From positions 60,368 to 124,367 of the forward strand of contig NZ_SEBR01000012.1 in assembly GCF_004295795.1 (NCBI RefSeq): a stretch of 64,000 nt of DNA, in the 5' to 3' direction. A model generated the notes under the pieces. That model worked only from the letters and a program-made list of their open reading frames with translations, was not told the origin of the DNA and did no database searches. The stretch is from Flavobacterium sp. (GTDB taxonomy: Bacteria > Bacteroidota > Bacteroidia > Flavobacteriales > Flavobacteriaceae). The translations under genes and the position numbers were made by a program. Shown in pieces: positions 17,926 to 27,126 of the stretch. Numbering within the stretch: the stretch's first letter is position 1; every line of letters starts with the position of its first letter.

Positions 17926-18118
17926 AATCGAAATCTTGTTTGTTTTCCGTTAGAATTCTCTTTTTTACCATGCCCAGTTGCATCTCGACCATTCCGAGCA
18001 TTTGGAGCAAATCTGCCGAATCTTCCAAAGGTTCGTCATTCAGTAACTTTTCCCTGATTGTTTCCCGGAGTTCCGCTTTTTGCGTCCCAAGGCTTCGTTG
18101 ATATCTTTTGAAGTCCAT
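17915..18118 (-). CDS. Small helical phage protein, 67 residues
   Basis: ATG at 18116-18118, two bases after the stop of the preceding leftward gene. Highly charged, predicted as two helices (SLGTQKAELRETIREKL and DLLQMLGMVEMQLGMVKK). Compact packing in the operon supports it as real. Function unknown. Confidence 0.6.
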   Translation of the reverse strand: MDFKRYQRSLGTQKAELRETIREKLLNDEPLEDSADLLQMLGMVEMQLGMVKKRILTENKQDFDFAK

Positions 18119-18120
18119 TC

Positions 18121-18756
18121 CTAAAGTGATTTTGAAGCGCGCCCCAAAACAGTTCCCGCAATGAATAATACGGCTTCTCGCAAAAGATCACTCTTCTTTG
18201 ATTCGGACGCGGTGAAGATTATGGTCGGCGTAGAGTAAGGATTCGAGGACGTAAGGTCTGTTGTAGGAATCGCTTTTCCAAGAAACCACTTTCGCTTTGT
18301 GCCGTTCACGATTCGCAGCGTGTCTGAAACCTTCAGGCTGTCCAAGCTAAAACCGTTCTGGTTGACTACATATTGGAACCTAAACCATTTGTCGTCTTCC
18401 TTCACTCCTTTGCGCTCAAACTCCGGACAAGGCAGTGGCGTATCAAACTTTACTTCGGCTTTTGGAATGAAGATTGGCGCCGACACAATAGTTGCCGATT
18501 TCACCTGGCGAAATTCCTTGGTCATCGCCGCCATTTGTTTGCCTTGCGAGTTGGCCAGTTCCTTGAGTTGATCGCGATCTGCCTCGACGGTTTTCTTTGA
18601 CGCCGTCAGTACACCTATTGAATTTCGGAAATACTTGACCGTGTCGACAACTGCAAGAAGGTTGTCGCTGCCTTGGTTCTTGTAGAATCGGCACGTTCCC
18701 AGACTGGCAAGCAGCATCAGCGACAGAAGTATGATTAAGACTGTGGAAGCTCTCAT
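18121..18756 (-). CDS. Membrane-anchored coiled-coil protein, candidate spanin-like lysis factor
   Basis: 211 residues: one N-terminal transmembrane helix (STVLIILLSLMLLASLGTC), a coiled-coil region at about 45-90, then a beta-rich domain and a second hydrophobic stretch at the C-terminus (LREAVLFIAGTVLGRA). It follows endolysin with a 4-base overlap. A tethered periplasmic coiled coil beside holin and endolysin suggests a part in outer-membrane disruption, but it is not a recognised spanin. Confidence 0.55.
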   Translation of the reverse strand: MRASTVLIILLSLMLLASLGTCRFYKNQGSDNLLAVVDTVKYFRNSIGVLTASKKTVEADRDQLKELANSQGKQMAAMTKEFRQVKSATIVSAPIFIPKAEVKFDTPLPCPEFERKGVKEDDKWFRFQYVVNQNGFSLDSLKVSDTLRIVNGTKRKWFLGKAIPTTDLTSSNPYSTPTIIFTASESKKSDLLREAVLFIAGTVLGRASKSL

Positions 18757-19262
18757 TTTGGCAGACGCTTTTGAATAGAATACACCATATCTCTCAGCAC
18801 TTGCGCATAGTTAGGATCAGTCGCATAACCGGCGGCGGCAATTTCTTTTGCCAACAAATACGGGTCGTGCTTGACTTTCATGGCCTTTTGATAATGCGGT
18901 GCCCGCATCAACATTTTTGCATGATCTGAGAAAGACTGCTCCGGCGATGGATATTTTCTAAAATAATCCTTGACCGTGTACTTCCACCAATATTTGCCGT
19001 TTCTAAGTGTTTTCACAACAGAAATGATAACCGGGAATTTCAGTCTTGGATTTAAACTGTATTCGGTCGTCGTGATCAATTGCTCGTTTCCGTTAACTCC
19101 GTCTGTGTCTTTCACACCAAACATCATATTTCCGACAGCCTTTTTACCCCAAGCGCTTTCCAGTGCAGATTGCGCGAGTAAAAAAGTGGATGAAATTCCC
19201 GTGGCGGCTTCGACTTTTAAAGCGTGTGGACGAAACCACTTGATAAATTCTTCAGGTATCAT
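18753..19262 (-). CDS. Endolysin, FlgJ/GH73-type glucosaminidase
   Basis: 169 residues of a lysozyme-like domain. The catalytic Glu is in AQSALESAWGKKAVG near residue 35, followed by the usual NMMFGVK motif and a second motif near YFRKYPSPEQSFSDHAKML. GH73/FlgJ muramidases cleave the peptidoglycan glycan backbone. There is no signal peptide, so release depends on the adjacent holin. The gene overlaps the holin gene by 11 bases. Confidence 0.88.
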   Translation of the reverse strand: MIPEEFIKWFRPHALKVEAATGISSTFLLAQSALESAWGKKAVGNMMFGVKDTDGVNGNEQLITTTEYSLNPRLKFPVIISVVKTLRNGKYWWKYTVKDYFRKYPSPEQSFSDHAKMLMRAPHYQKAMKVKHDPYLLAKEIAAAGYATDPNYAQVLRDMVYSIQKRLPK

Positions 19263-19635
19263 TTCCTAGATTTTCTGGTTCAACATCATATTCTTCATAT
19301 TCAGGCTCTTTCTTTTTGCCGAAAGATTTTATTCTGGAAATTGCTGCCGATTTCGCGGCCTCAAATGCATCCTTGCTCAAGAAAGCTACTATTCGCGACC
19401 CAAAAAAGGACGCCACGACAACCAGGAATAATGTGAAGTTCAAACTCCACTGTGTAAATTCTTTTGTGCTGACAGCTACGCCCCATGAGACGAAAAAGCC
19501 TTGAAGCATTTCGAAGATGATCCGCCAAAAGGTGAATGTCTTTCCGCTTCGGCTTGACCACCAAAAAGAGAACATGATCCCGATTGACGCGTAGATCAGT
19601 CGCTGCGATAATTCTGAGGTGAAAATGTCTTTCAT
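19252..19635 (-). CDS. Phage holin
   Basis: 127 residues with three hydrophobic segments (about 12-28, 38-55 and 65-88) and a highly charged C-terminal tail (KKKEPEYEEYDVEPE), the usual architecture of class I holins. It directly precedes the endolysin gene in transcription order. Confidence 0.8.
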   Translation of the reverse strand: MKDIFTSELSQRLIYASIGIMFSFWWSSRSGKTFTFWRIIFEMLQGFFVSWGVAVSTKEFTQWSLNFTLFLVVVASFFGSRIVAFLSKDAFEAAKSAAISRIKSFGKKKEPEYEEYDVEPENLGNDT

Positions 19636-19871
19636 GGATTTGCGTTTTTGGTACTGTCGATAATTTCTAGCGCGCGATTGAATGTCTTTTTGTATTGGGC
19701 TTTGAGCCGGTTACGCTCCATTTTGCGCTCATCTATTTTGAGCAAGACCGTATCGACGACGCGCACGGTAATTTCCGCCGGCGAACTTTTTGTAGACTCC
19801 AGGATTTGCGGACCGGCGGGAATCGAATAAAGTGCCGATGCAATCAGGCTAAAGAATGTCAGGGTTTTCAT
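19632..19871 (-). CDS. Small secreted lysis-cassette protein
   Basis: Start placed at ATG 19869-19871 (MKTLTFFSLIASALYS), which forms an ATGA overlap with the upstream stop; the frame upstream to 19925 overlaps the previous gene. 79 residues: signal peptide then a charged helix (KIDERKMERNRLKAQYKK). It lacks a lipobox cysteine, so it is not a standard o-spanin. Confidence 0.55.
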   Translation of the reverse strand: MKTLTFFSLIASALYSIPAGPQILESTKSSPAEITVRVVDTVLLKIDERKMERNRLKAQYKKTFNRALEIIDSTKNANP

Positions 19872-20176
19872 TTGCTCTCTTGTTTGTTTGTGACGGTTTT
19901 CATGTCCTCCGTACGTTCGCGCCAAAGCGTCCGGATTTCCTGTTGTTGTTCGCGGTTCTCGATTTCGAGCTTGACAATCCTGATGCTGTCCTGTTCATGG
20001 ATACGTTGATGCGTCTTGTCGTTTCGGTCATCATCTTTTGCGTGCTGTGACACGCTCGCGTATCTTTCTCCCAACAGGATAAAGAAGCTCAGGATCATCC
20101 AGGCGCTTAGCCGTTGCTGTGTGGTCAGCTTCGGGAACTGAAGGGCGAACTTCAGTTGGGATAGGTTTGGGAACAT
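19868..20176 (-). CDS. Membrane protein with periplasmic coiled coil, i-spanin-like
   Basis: 102 residues with one transmembrane helix (residues about 25-38, LSAWMILSFFILLG) followed by a strongly charged coiled coil (IVKLEIENREQQQEIRTLW). Topology matches an inner-membrane spanin, and it is nested with a small exported protein, as spanin pairs are. The partner lacks a lipobox, which weakens the assignment. Confidence 0.5.
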   Translation of the reverse strand: MFPNLSQLKFALQFPKLTTQQRLSAWMILSFFILLGERYASVSQHAKDDDRNDKTHQRIHEQDSIRIVKLEIENREQQQEIRTLWRERTEDMKTVTNKQESK

Positions 20177-20192
20177 GTAGCATTTTTAATAA

Positions 20193-20591
20193 TTATAGTT
20201 TGACTTGAAGATTTACGCCTGCCCCTTTCTGAATCTCTGGCGCACCGGTGACTTGCTCTATTTCTGCGGAAGACGCTGTCCGCAAAGCCGCCCGCTCGTC
20301 GAGAATGATCTGCGGGATTGCCGTTCCATTCTCCGATTTTCGGGTAACGTACCAATCCGTCGGCTCAAGCAACAATCTGTATTTCTCTCGAATTTCCTTG
20401 ACGCGCGCATCTTTCCAAGCTTGGAGTTCGGATGCGGTCGCACCTTCGACGAACTGATTCGTGGTTCGATTGAACTTGGCTTTCAAAAACCAAGTCGTTT
20501 GCATTTGAGTGACGGCATTGGCCGGATTTGTTTCCGCATCAACAACTTGCAGTACGAAATCGTTGCTATCCAGTATCGTGAATTTTGACAT
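20193..20591 (-). CDS. Tail fibre assembly chaperone-like protein
   Basis: 132 residues directly downstream of the tail fibre gene, overlapping it by one base. The pattern ELQAWKDARVKEIREKYRLLLEPTDWYVTRKSENG resembles the DUF4376/XkdW-type C-terminal segment of tail fibre assembly proteins (tandem arrangement as in Mu gpU or T4 gp38). The N-terminal half is beta-rich. The functional call is by family resemblance and position. Confidence 0.6.
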   Translation of the reverse strand: MSKFTILDSNDFVLQVVDAETNPANAVTQMQTTWFLKAKFNRTTNQFVEGATASELQAWKDARVKEIREKYRLLLEPTDWYVTRKSENGTAIPQIILDERAALRTASSAEIEQVTGAPEIQKGAGVNLQVKL

Positions 20592-22135
20592 CAGAGATTT
20601 TTTACGTTTGTGAGTTCATTGTCCATCGTTTCCAGCACGTCCGACGTATTGTTCAGCGTGGCCACGTCAAAAATATAGTAAGCCGTTCCCGCAAAGTCGA
20701 TTGCTGCCGAAAGCGGTGTGTTACCGTTTATCGCATCATCGGAAGGCGAATTGATCGCAGGCGGAAATCCTTTTAATGTTGTTCCGTTCCACGAAAGCTC
20801 ACGGTCGACAACCGAGAACAAACCCGTGTTGGCAATGGTAATTGTCGCGAGTTTTGTCGCTCCGGAAATGGAAATCGACGTGTTGATGTAAATGTCTACA
20901 GTAATGTTGGCGTTCGCGTTTGTCCTTTTCCACGTCTTGCGCATTCGTAATCGTCCGGCCTGGATGTCGTTTGCCGACACCAATCTCGATGCGAAAATTT
21001 GCGGACTCAAAGTTGCAGTCGTTGAATAAACGCCCGTGTCCATGTAAACCGTCCGGGAATAATATCCGTTGAAATATGAACGAAGTGAAGATTTCAACGT
21101 CGACCAAAGAACTTTTCTGGAATTGCCGCTTCGTTGCAAAATATATTCGTCAGTGTCTGCCGGCGTGGTAATTGCGGATAATGCAGTAAGGAAAGCGGCG
21201 AAACCGCCAAAAACATTCGTTATCTGATACTGCAACTTTCCAAATGCCTGCAAAACCGAGTCGCCCGAAGAAATAGTGCCTCCGGTCGTCAACGACAACC
21301 CGGAAAGAATAGTAGCGATAACGCGTGCCGATGTGAAATATAGGTTTATCGAACCTTCCGGTAAAGCGTCAGTCGATGCTGCTCCGGCGCTTCCAGAAAT
21401 CACCCAACCTTCCTGCGCGTCCCAGATGTACTCTTTCGCATTGCTACCGGTTCCGGCGTCGACGATTGCATAATCGCCATCCGAAGCTGTCGGATGTGCG
21501 GCCTGCAGGTTTGCGATCGAGGTGTATTTTCCTTTGAATCTGTCGTTGTAGTCCGGAATGTCTTCGAGGGTAGCGACCGCGGCGGAATTAGCGCGCCTTC
21601 TAAAAATATATCTACCCTGATCACCAACTTCCGGAATATCAAGAATTATTTGTAAGCTACCCGTTTCCCCTTGATCGTCGGCGTAGGAAACCGTGACGAT
21701 TCTCGCATCATTTACAGCTACCTCTGCCCCTACGACTACTTGCGTTCCTGCCTCGGTCGCGGCATTGATTTGCCTTACAGAGTTTCCTGCAAATCCGTTC
21801 CCAATTTTCCGACTAGAGATTTGGACTTCAGTTGTTCCGGATTCAATCTCGAAGGTTTCTTCATAAATCCCAATACCACCACTATTGTCGGCCATAACGC
21901 GCCAGCGTCCAGTAGAAAAACCATCAGTAAAATCGTAATTGCGGCCTTGGTTGAGAACTTGCTGAATGTTTGGCGTTTCGGTATCGCCGATTGCTTCGTA
22001 AATATTTTGCAAGACTATATTGAGAATCTCCAAAGACATTGTCGTTGGATCCAAAACCATAATTACAGCCCCTGTAGGCAGCGTCGGATTATTACCTGAC
22101 GAACCGCAACCGATATTTGAACCTCCTGTTATCAT
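20591..22135 (-). CDS. Tail fibre / receptor-binding protein, 514 residues
   Basis: Modular, Gly/Ser/Thr/Asn-rich, low in charge, with typical fibre repeats such as LYFTSARVIATILSG and SGDSVLQAFGKLQYQI near 270-310 and a C-terminal beta-rich region of about 150 residues. Its chaperone-like neighbour supports the call. It stands far from the tape measure unit, in the portal-lysis unit. The variable C-terminus is the likely receptor-binding part. Confidence 0.75.
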   Translation of the reverse strand: MITGGSNIGCGSSGNNPTLPTGAVIMVLDPTTMSLEILNIVLQNIYEAIGDTETPNIQQVLNQGRNYDFTDGFSTGRWRVMADNSGGIGIYEETFEIESGTTEVQISSRKIGNGFAGNSVRQINAATEAGTQVVVGAEVAVNDARIVTVSYADDQGETGSLQIILDIPEVGDQGRYIFRRRANSAAVATLEDIPDYNDRFKGKYTSIANLQAAHPTASDGDYAIVDAGTGSNAKEYIWDAQEGWVISGSAGAASTDALPEGSINLYFTSARVIATILSGLSLTTGGTISSGDSVLQAFGKLQYQITNVFGGFAAFLTALSAITTPADTDEYILQRSGNSRKVLWSTLKSSLRSYFNGYYSRTVYMDTGVYSTTATLSPQIFASRLVSANDIQAGRLRMRKTWKRTNANANITVDIYINTSISISGATKLATITIANTGLFSVVDRELSWNGTTLKGFPPAINSPSDDAINGNTPLSAAIDFAGTAYYIFDVATLNNTSDVLETMDNELTNVKNL

Positions 22136-23097
22136 ATAGCTAAAATTGCTTTCGTGTCGTATGGATTGAAACCGCTGTCGCCTGACGTTTCATTGATGAA
22201 TACTACAGGGCATTGATCAAAATCGGCGGCGTGTGCCTCGATAATCTTTCGCGCAAATTTGAGATAAGCGATGCCGTCGGCCTCCTGGATGGATGCCATT
22301 CTTGCGATTTGGTCGGCAGGTAATCCATAGTCAGGAATGCGCTGCGACTCGTGCGGCAAAGTGTCGAACTTGATACGAAGGCCGGACGCATCCAACAGAA
22401 AAAGTCCTTCGGTGCAAACCTTTGAGATTGTAAAAGCAACGATCGCTTTTTGCAAATACTCCTTAACCTCCAAATGATATTCGCCCGCGGCCGTTCCATC
22501 TTTGAGCGCCTTGATGAGCGGACCGCACAAAAATGTCTTGATGAACTTGTCTTCAACCTTTCGGATGTAGGGCAAAAGCGCGAGATAGGCTTGTCGGCTT
22601 CCGAAGATGTTGAACCACTTATCAAAAATTCCCGTGCTTGATACCAATAATTCCTGATTAATTGGAAGATAATTTGCTTTCCAATCAGGGAAAATGTTGG
22701 CATTTAGCTCGAGATATTCGAGCAATCTGTCCATTGCGTTGTGCCCTGATTGCAGCAAATCGCGTCGGATGTCATTGACTTGGAAATTGTCGGCGGTTTT
22801 TCGCTGCTCGCTGTTTTGTGTAGTGATGCCGGCCGAGTCGATACTAACCAAACCGACAGGGAAATAAAGAAACAACCCGAAGTTCGACAAAGCCTCGCGA
22901 AGCATTCCGCGCGCCTTGTTTTTGACGTCGGCATTTGCTCCTGTCGCTTCCGCGCCCAAATACATTTGGAGATCACCAAGATACTTGTAGGTGAAATGGT
23001 TGACGGCCTTGGTGATGTATGGTTCGAAATCTTCGAATATCAAATTATTCGAAACCGCTACATACTTTCTTAGGTCTGCTGTGTTCTCGAGTATCAT
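22132..23097 (-). CDS. Structural protein next to portal, 321 residues
   Basis: Overlaps portal and fibre genes by 4 bases each (ATGA), so it belongs to the head-tail set. Opening ILENTADLRKYVAVSNNL and a helical body resemble a family of unknown function in Bacteroidota phages (I think DUF6712). Probable role in head-tail joining; the function is inferred from position only. Confidence 0.65.
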   Translation of the reverse strand: MILENTADLRKYVAVSNNLIFEDFEPYITKAVNHFTYKYLGDLQMYLGAEATGANADVKNKARGMLREALSNFGLFLYFPVGLVSIDSAGITTQNSEQRKTADNFQVNDIRRDLLQSGHNAMDRLLEYLELNANIFPDWKANYLPINQELLVSSTGIFDKWFNIFGSRQAYLALLPYIRKVEDKFIKTFLCGPLIKALKDGTAAGEYHLEVKEYLQKAIVAFTISKVCTEGLFLLDASGLRIKFDTLPHESQRIPDYGLPADQIARMASIQEADGIAYLKFARKIIEAHAADFDQCPVVFINETSGDSGFNPYDTKAILAI

Positions 23098-24464
23098 GCC
23101 GTAGCGGTTTTTGTTCCTGTTGGATTGTCATCAAGCGTAGTAAGCACTGTGCTTTCGATAGCAAAGCTGACTTCTTGCGGCCATTGGTTGTATTCGTGGA
23201 TGAATTCCAGAGGGGAAAGTGAAGTCATGCGCTGGAATTTTTTGAGCCCTGTCAGGATGTCGAACGCGATGCGCTTGTCCGAACCGCTTCCGGCTCCGAG
23301 ATTTCCGCCCGGAATTCCAGAACCACCGATCAAGGACGCATCGACACCTGTCGCAACGGCAATCTCGGAGTTGGCCGCGGATGCTTCCGGCAAGTATGAT
23401 CCGTCTTTGAACTTGTCGTCGATCGGCGTGATTTTTATTGCCGAAATTTGTTTGCCATCAACGTCGCGAATCATCATTGCCTGAATCGATTTGCCCGCTT
23501 TCTCGTTCCCAACAAGAGATTCGTTGATGGTATCAATCAATTTTGTTCGGATTCCAATGCGCTTGGTAGCGTCGAGTGATTGCCAGTCTTCGTAGGTGTT
23601 CGTAAAATATTCTTCCGCAATCTCGATGATGTATTTGATGTTCACCTGATTGTTGAATAGTGCTTGCTTGAACGCAGGAACGCTGTTTGCAACTTCGAGC
23701 CATCCTGATTTTGTCACGGAATGCCAGGCGGCTTCCGGATAGTACGCCTCGTCCAACAATGGATAAAAGATCGGACGGATGAACTTGAAAATCTTGTTTG
23801 CCTTACAATACTCTCGGACTTCATCGGCTGACCAATATGGATCGACGATCGCGACTTTCGAGACGAATTCCGAATCGGGAGCAACACTTCCGCTTCCGAA
23901 TTTCTGGGAAATGAAAATATTTTCTATCAATCCGTTGAGTTCCGACATCACTTCGTAGCGACACCACGCCGCTTTTTGTCGACGGACGCGGTTGATTGTC
24001 GCGAAATTGTTCGATAGAATGTATTCCGGAAAGCCGATGTTCCACCATTCAAGGTCGGTTACGGTTTCCGCGAAGAATTTATTGACTTGGTTTTTTCGGA
24101 AAAAGAGTTGGATGTCTTGGTAATCCGAAAGGTTTAGCAATTTTGGAGACTTCTTTCCGTTCTCGTCGGCTTGGCTCGGCCCCACCAAAATGATTCCATT
24201 GCCGTGATGCGAGGCAATGTTTATTTCGAGTGCGCGTCTTGCAGTGCCGTTCTTGCGCACGGCTTCCATGATTTTTTGCGGCGTGTCGTTATTCTTTCCC
24301 CAAGCGGCGATCACGCCGGACGCCTTGTCTTTGGTTTCCACCTTGATAGTCGTGACGTTTTCACCTGCTTTTTCGACAGTATTCGTAAATGCGAAAACGG
24401 CCTGACCGCGATTCGGGAGGTCGCTAATGGCTATGTTGCCGTGAAATTCTGTGTTTGAACGCAT
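23094..24464 (-). CDS. Phage portal protein
   Basis: 456 residues in the size and fold pattern of portals: an N-terminal mixed region, a hydrophobic-helical stem region, and a C-terminal helical part with a Gly-rich loop (GGSGIPGGNLGAGSGSDK) before the last domain. Position next to the terminase supports it. The portal forms the dodecameric DNA channel at one capsid vertex. I cannot point to a single catalytic motif, because portals have none. Confidence 0.75.
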   Translation of the reverse strand: MRSNTEFHGNIAISDLPNRGQAVFAFTNTVEKAGENVTTIKVETKDKASGVIAAWGKNNDTPQKIMEAVRKNGTARRALEINIASHHGNGIILVGPSQADENGKKSPKLLNLSDYQDIQLFFRKNQVNKFFAETVTDLEWWNIGFPEYILSNNFATINRVRRQKAAWCRYEVMSELNGLIENIFISQKFGSGSVAPDSEFVSKVAIVDPYWSADEVREYCKANKIFKFIRPIFYPLLDEAYYPEAAWHSVTKSGWLEVANSVPAFKQALFNNQVNIKYIIEIAEEYFTNTYEDWQSLDATKRIGIRTKLIDTINESLVGNEKAGKSIQAMMIRDVDGKQISAIKITPIDDKFKDGSYLPEASAANSEIAVATGVDASLIGGSGIPGGNLGAGSGSDKRIAFDILTGLKKFQRMTSLSPLEFIHEYNQWPQEVSFAIESTVLTTLDDNPTGTKTATA

Positions 24465-24802
24465 CAGTAACGGACGAATTGATTGTTGACGGTGATGATG
24501 AAGTCGAAGCGGAGTTTTTTAATCTCCCCGTTTTCGAGTTCGATGTTTCGCGTGCGATTGTCGTAATGACTCGGCTTGCGCGAAATTTTGACAGGATCGA
24601 AAATGTTGTGTTCGGTTGGGATTTGTACGGCGTTCGGATTTTTATCCGGTAGATATTTCGCAGCGACGAACTGCTTTAATTTTCCGCCGGCTTTCGATTG
24701 ACTGTTGAAGGTGCGGTAAGTCACGTCAAAAGGAAATGGTTTTCCTTCCTTGTCGCGGCGTTGGATTATGGCAATGGCTTCGGCGAGACTGATCGTTTGC
24801 AT
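24464..24802 (-). CDS. Small phage protein preceding portal, 112 residues
   Basis: First gene of late unit 3. Its ATG at 24800-24802 lies only five bases past the last base of the promoter box, so the transcript should be leaderless or nearly so. The protein is basic in the middle (KAGGKLKQFVAAKYLPDK) and has no recognised domain. The stop overlaps the portal start by one base. Confidence 0.65.
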   Translation of the reverse strand: MQTISLAEAIAIIQRRDKEGKPFPFDVTYRTFNSQSKAGGKLKQFVAAKYLPDKNPNAVQIPTEHNIFDPVKISRKPSHYDNRTRNIELENGEIKKLRFDFIITVNNQFVRY

Positions 24803-24806
24803 GAGT

Positions 24807-24842
24807 CAAAAATCCGCTGATTGCCGTTTTTAAAATAGGACA
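24807..24842 (-). promoter_or_regulatory. Phage late promoter, copy 3
   Basis: Reverse strand: TGTCCTATT from 24842 and GATTTTTG ending at 24807. Positions 1-17 match copy 1 exactly (TGTCCTATTTTAAAAAC). The AT-rich gap 24843-25031 behind it holds no gene I can support. Confidence 0.88.
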
Positions 24843-25031
24843 CGGAAAAACACAACACAAACGAGCTGCTTTTCCAGAATTATAAACTTCAACTTTTTGA
24901 CAATCAAGGTTTTGATTTATTTTTTTTCTAAGATTTTTCTATTTTTCAGCGCGAAAGCCCGCCTCACCCTTAAAGATTCCTCACTTTCCATTTAGAAAAA
25001 GAGCGATATATGAAAATGGGTTGGGATATTG

Positions 25032-26570
25032 TCAGCCGACGGAAATTCCGTTTTCGGCCAAATGTTTGTTTGATCGACCCTTGAACTTGTCCCAGTAAAG
25101 TGCGAAGATTGGATGATCAAATGCGTCAGACAGGTGTGTCGTATGCTCCTGCTTCATGGATTTGTTGCGCTCTGGTCGCTTATCTTTCTCCACACCGTTA
25201 CGACCTTCTATAGCTTCAGCATGCTCTAGACTTACAATCAGATCAGGGTTGTTGTGCTCGTTGATGCGAATCTTCGGCAGATTGGGATAAGTCCCCTTGA
25301 GCATGGCGTTAATCAGGAGATATTTATCCGCATGACTCGCGGCCGCTCCCTTGGCCATGATGTACACTGTCCATCCATGTTTCTTTAAAAGGTCTCGAAC
25401 TTGTTCGAACAGCGTAAGTTTATGGTTTGGACCGCGCATGTTGCCATCGTGGCCACCGTACAGGTAGACAATCTTTGTTTTGTGCGGTTCATAGTACGGA
25501 ATGAATTGCTCAATGAATAGATCATCGAGTAGCTTAGGGGACTTAACCCACATTGACTTCAAAACCTTATACAACAAATCATCAGGCTGCGACACAGTCA
25601 AACTGTTGAACACTCCAAAGTCGATCGATACCGTTAGCCCTACATCGACCCTTAGGTCATTATCCTGCCGACACGTCAGACTCAGTCGCTTACCATTTAG
25701 GTCAACCAATCCCGTCATATTGATTGATTCCAGATAGCTATTTGCGAAATCGGTATAATAGTGATCCGGATTCAGGTTCGCGTAGAAACCGTCGGTTATC
25801 TCTTTGGGCTCGATGTTGAGGATTTCGGCCTCGTAAATAACGCGGCTCGGCGATTCATCTTCCATCCGCTTGAACCACGACGGTTGCAGGTGCGGATTCC
25901 AAAATGCGTTCGCTTGGCTGTAATAAAATTCTTCAGGATTGCCCTCAGCCTTTTTCTTCATTTCGAGAATCCACTTCCCACGTTTGGTCACAGGCATCGA
26001 CGAAGCGTAGAAAGCCGCGCCTTCGAACACATCGTTGTTGAAAATAGCCTTTCTGCTGCGATTGGTCGTTTTGACGTTGTTGTAAAGTTTTTCCGGATCC
26101 AACGTCAACGCTTCATCACCCACTTCACCATAGGCGTTGAGTCCACGTCCAGAGTTAGGGTTATCCAAAGACACCAACTGGAAGATTGTCCCGCTCGAGA
26201 AGTGCATGACGTTATTCCACTGATTTGGCGGCTGAAATGGCATTTTGTAGCCTTTCTTCTTTCCCGATTGCCCTACTACAAAATCAACATCCTGATAAAG
26301 ACCAAAATGCGACAACCCTTCAATTGTCGAAGGTAATGTCCGGGAAAGTATCTGTGAGTAGGTTGCACCAACAAGGGCAATTGAGGCGCCTGGCAATCTC
26401 TTGCAAAATTCCCGCATAGCATAAGCCAAAGCGGTCGACTTTCCCGAACCACGGCCCCATATCCAGTAATTATTTTTTCGCACATTGGCAAAAGCCCGAA
26501 TCTGCGGAACTGTGAGCCTAACTATTTTTTTTATCGGATTCAAGTTCTTCGCGTATTTCTTCGTAATCAA
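25032..26570 (-). CDS. terL: Terminase large subunit
   Basis: 512 residues. N-terminal packaging ATPase with Walker A WGRGSGKST near residue 38 and an acidic Walker B-like GEVGDEAL near 150; C-terminal RNase H-like nuclease with an acidic SIDFG near 312 and the late Asp in HLSDAFDHP near 482. Starts at TTG 26568-26570, overlapping the small subunit by 53 bases; no ATG exists before Walker A. It cuts and packages DNA through the portal. Confidence 0.92.
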   Translation of the reverse strand: MITKKYAKNLNPIKKIVRLTVPQIRAFANVRKNNYWIWGRGSGKSTALAYAMREFCKRLPGASIALVGATYSQILSRTLPSTIEGLSHFGLYQDVDFVVGQSGKKKGYKMPFQPPNQWNNVMHFSSGTIFQLVSLDNPNSGRGLNAYGEVGDEALTLDPEKLYNNVKTTNRSRKAIFNNDVFEGAAFYASSMPVTKRGKWILEMKKKAEGNPEEFYYSQANAFWNPHLQPSWFKRMEDESPSRVIYEAEILNIEPKEITDGFYANLNPDHYYTDFANSYLESINMTGLVDLNGKRLSLTCRQDNDLRVDVGLTVSIDFGVFNSLTVSQPDDLLYKVLKSMWVKSPKLLDDLFIEQFIPYYEPHKTKIVYLYGGHDGNMRGPNHKLTLFEQVRDLLKKHGWTVYIMAKGAAASHADKYLLINAMLKGTYPNLPKIRINEHNNPDLIVSLEHAEAIEGRNGVEKDKRPERNKSMKQEHTTHLSDAFDHPIFALYWDKFKGRSNKHLAENGISVG

Positions 26571-27126
26571 TATCTTCGATCGGTCCGGTCAAATTCAAAT
26601 CGTCGACACCACCCTTGCCGTTCTGCGGCAAATGCTTCAAGTACTTCAGATATTGCTTCGGCAAAGCAAAAACCACCTCCACATTCGCCAATTTATCAGC
26701 ATTGAACTCTGCGGCATCATCTTCCTGAAATCCGCCATATTCCGCAATAAGTTTCAAAGCGACTGCTTCATTTTTGCGGTCGCCTTTCTGCTGACACCTG
26801 AGTTTGAAATCTTCGGCCCAAGCCAACCACATCGCCCGATAGCCTTCCTTTTCGACTTTGGCCATATTGCCGTAAAGCGCCTCGGAATTCCGAATGTCGA
26901 TATAAGCCTGGCTTTCGGAAATATCCTTTCTCTTCCACATCTTGACGATCATCGGTTTGGTGAAACCGCGAAGCCTCAAGGCGAAAATCTCATAAAGTCG
27001 GTTCTTGATTTCCTCGACGGCTTCGGTGAGCGGAAAAACCTCAGGATTGACGTGATGCGCAAGAATCTTGTCAAATGTGGTTTCGTCAGTCTTAATAAGC
27101 GGCATTGGCCTTTTCTTGCTGTTCAT
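26518..27126 (-). CDS. terS: Terminase small subunit
   Basis: 202 residues with an N-terminal helix-turn-helix-like region (EIFALRLRGFTKPMIVKMWKRKDISESQAYIDI) and an acidic C-terminus (EDIDYEEIREELESDKK) suitable for docking the large subunit. Position directly upstream of TerL fits. TerS recognises the packaging start on phage DNA; the pac or cos site itself is not evident. Confidence 0.78.
   Translation of the reverse strand: MNSKKRPMPLIKTDETTFDKILAHHVNPEVFPLTEAVEEIKNRLYEIFALRLRGFTKPMIVKMWKRKDISESQAYIDIRNSEALYGNMAKVEKEGYRAMWLAWAEDFKLRCQQKGDRKNEAVALKLIAEYGGFQEDDAAEFNADKLANVEVVFALPKQYLKYLKHLPQNGKGGVDDLNLTGPIEDIDYEEIREELESDKKNS

Noticed and set aside
20591..22135. Diversity-generating retroelement target in the tail fibre
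   Set aside because: No reverse transcriptase gene and no template repeat are visible in the prophage.
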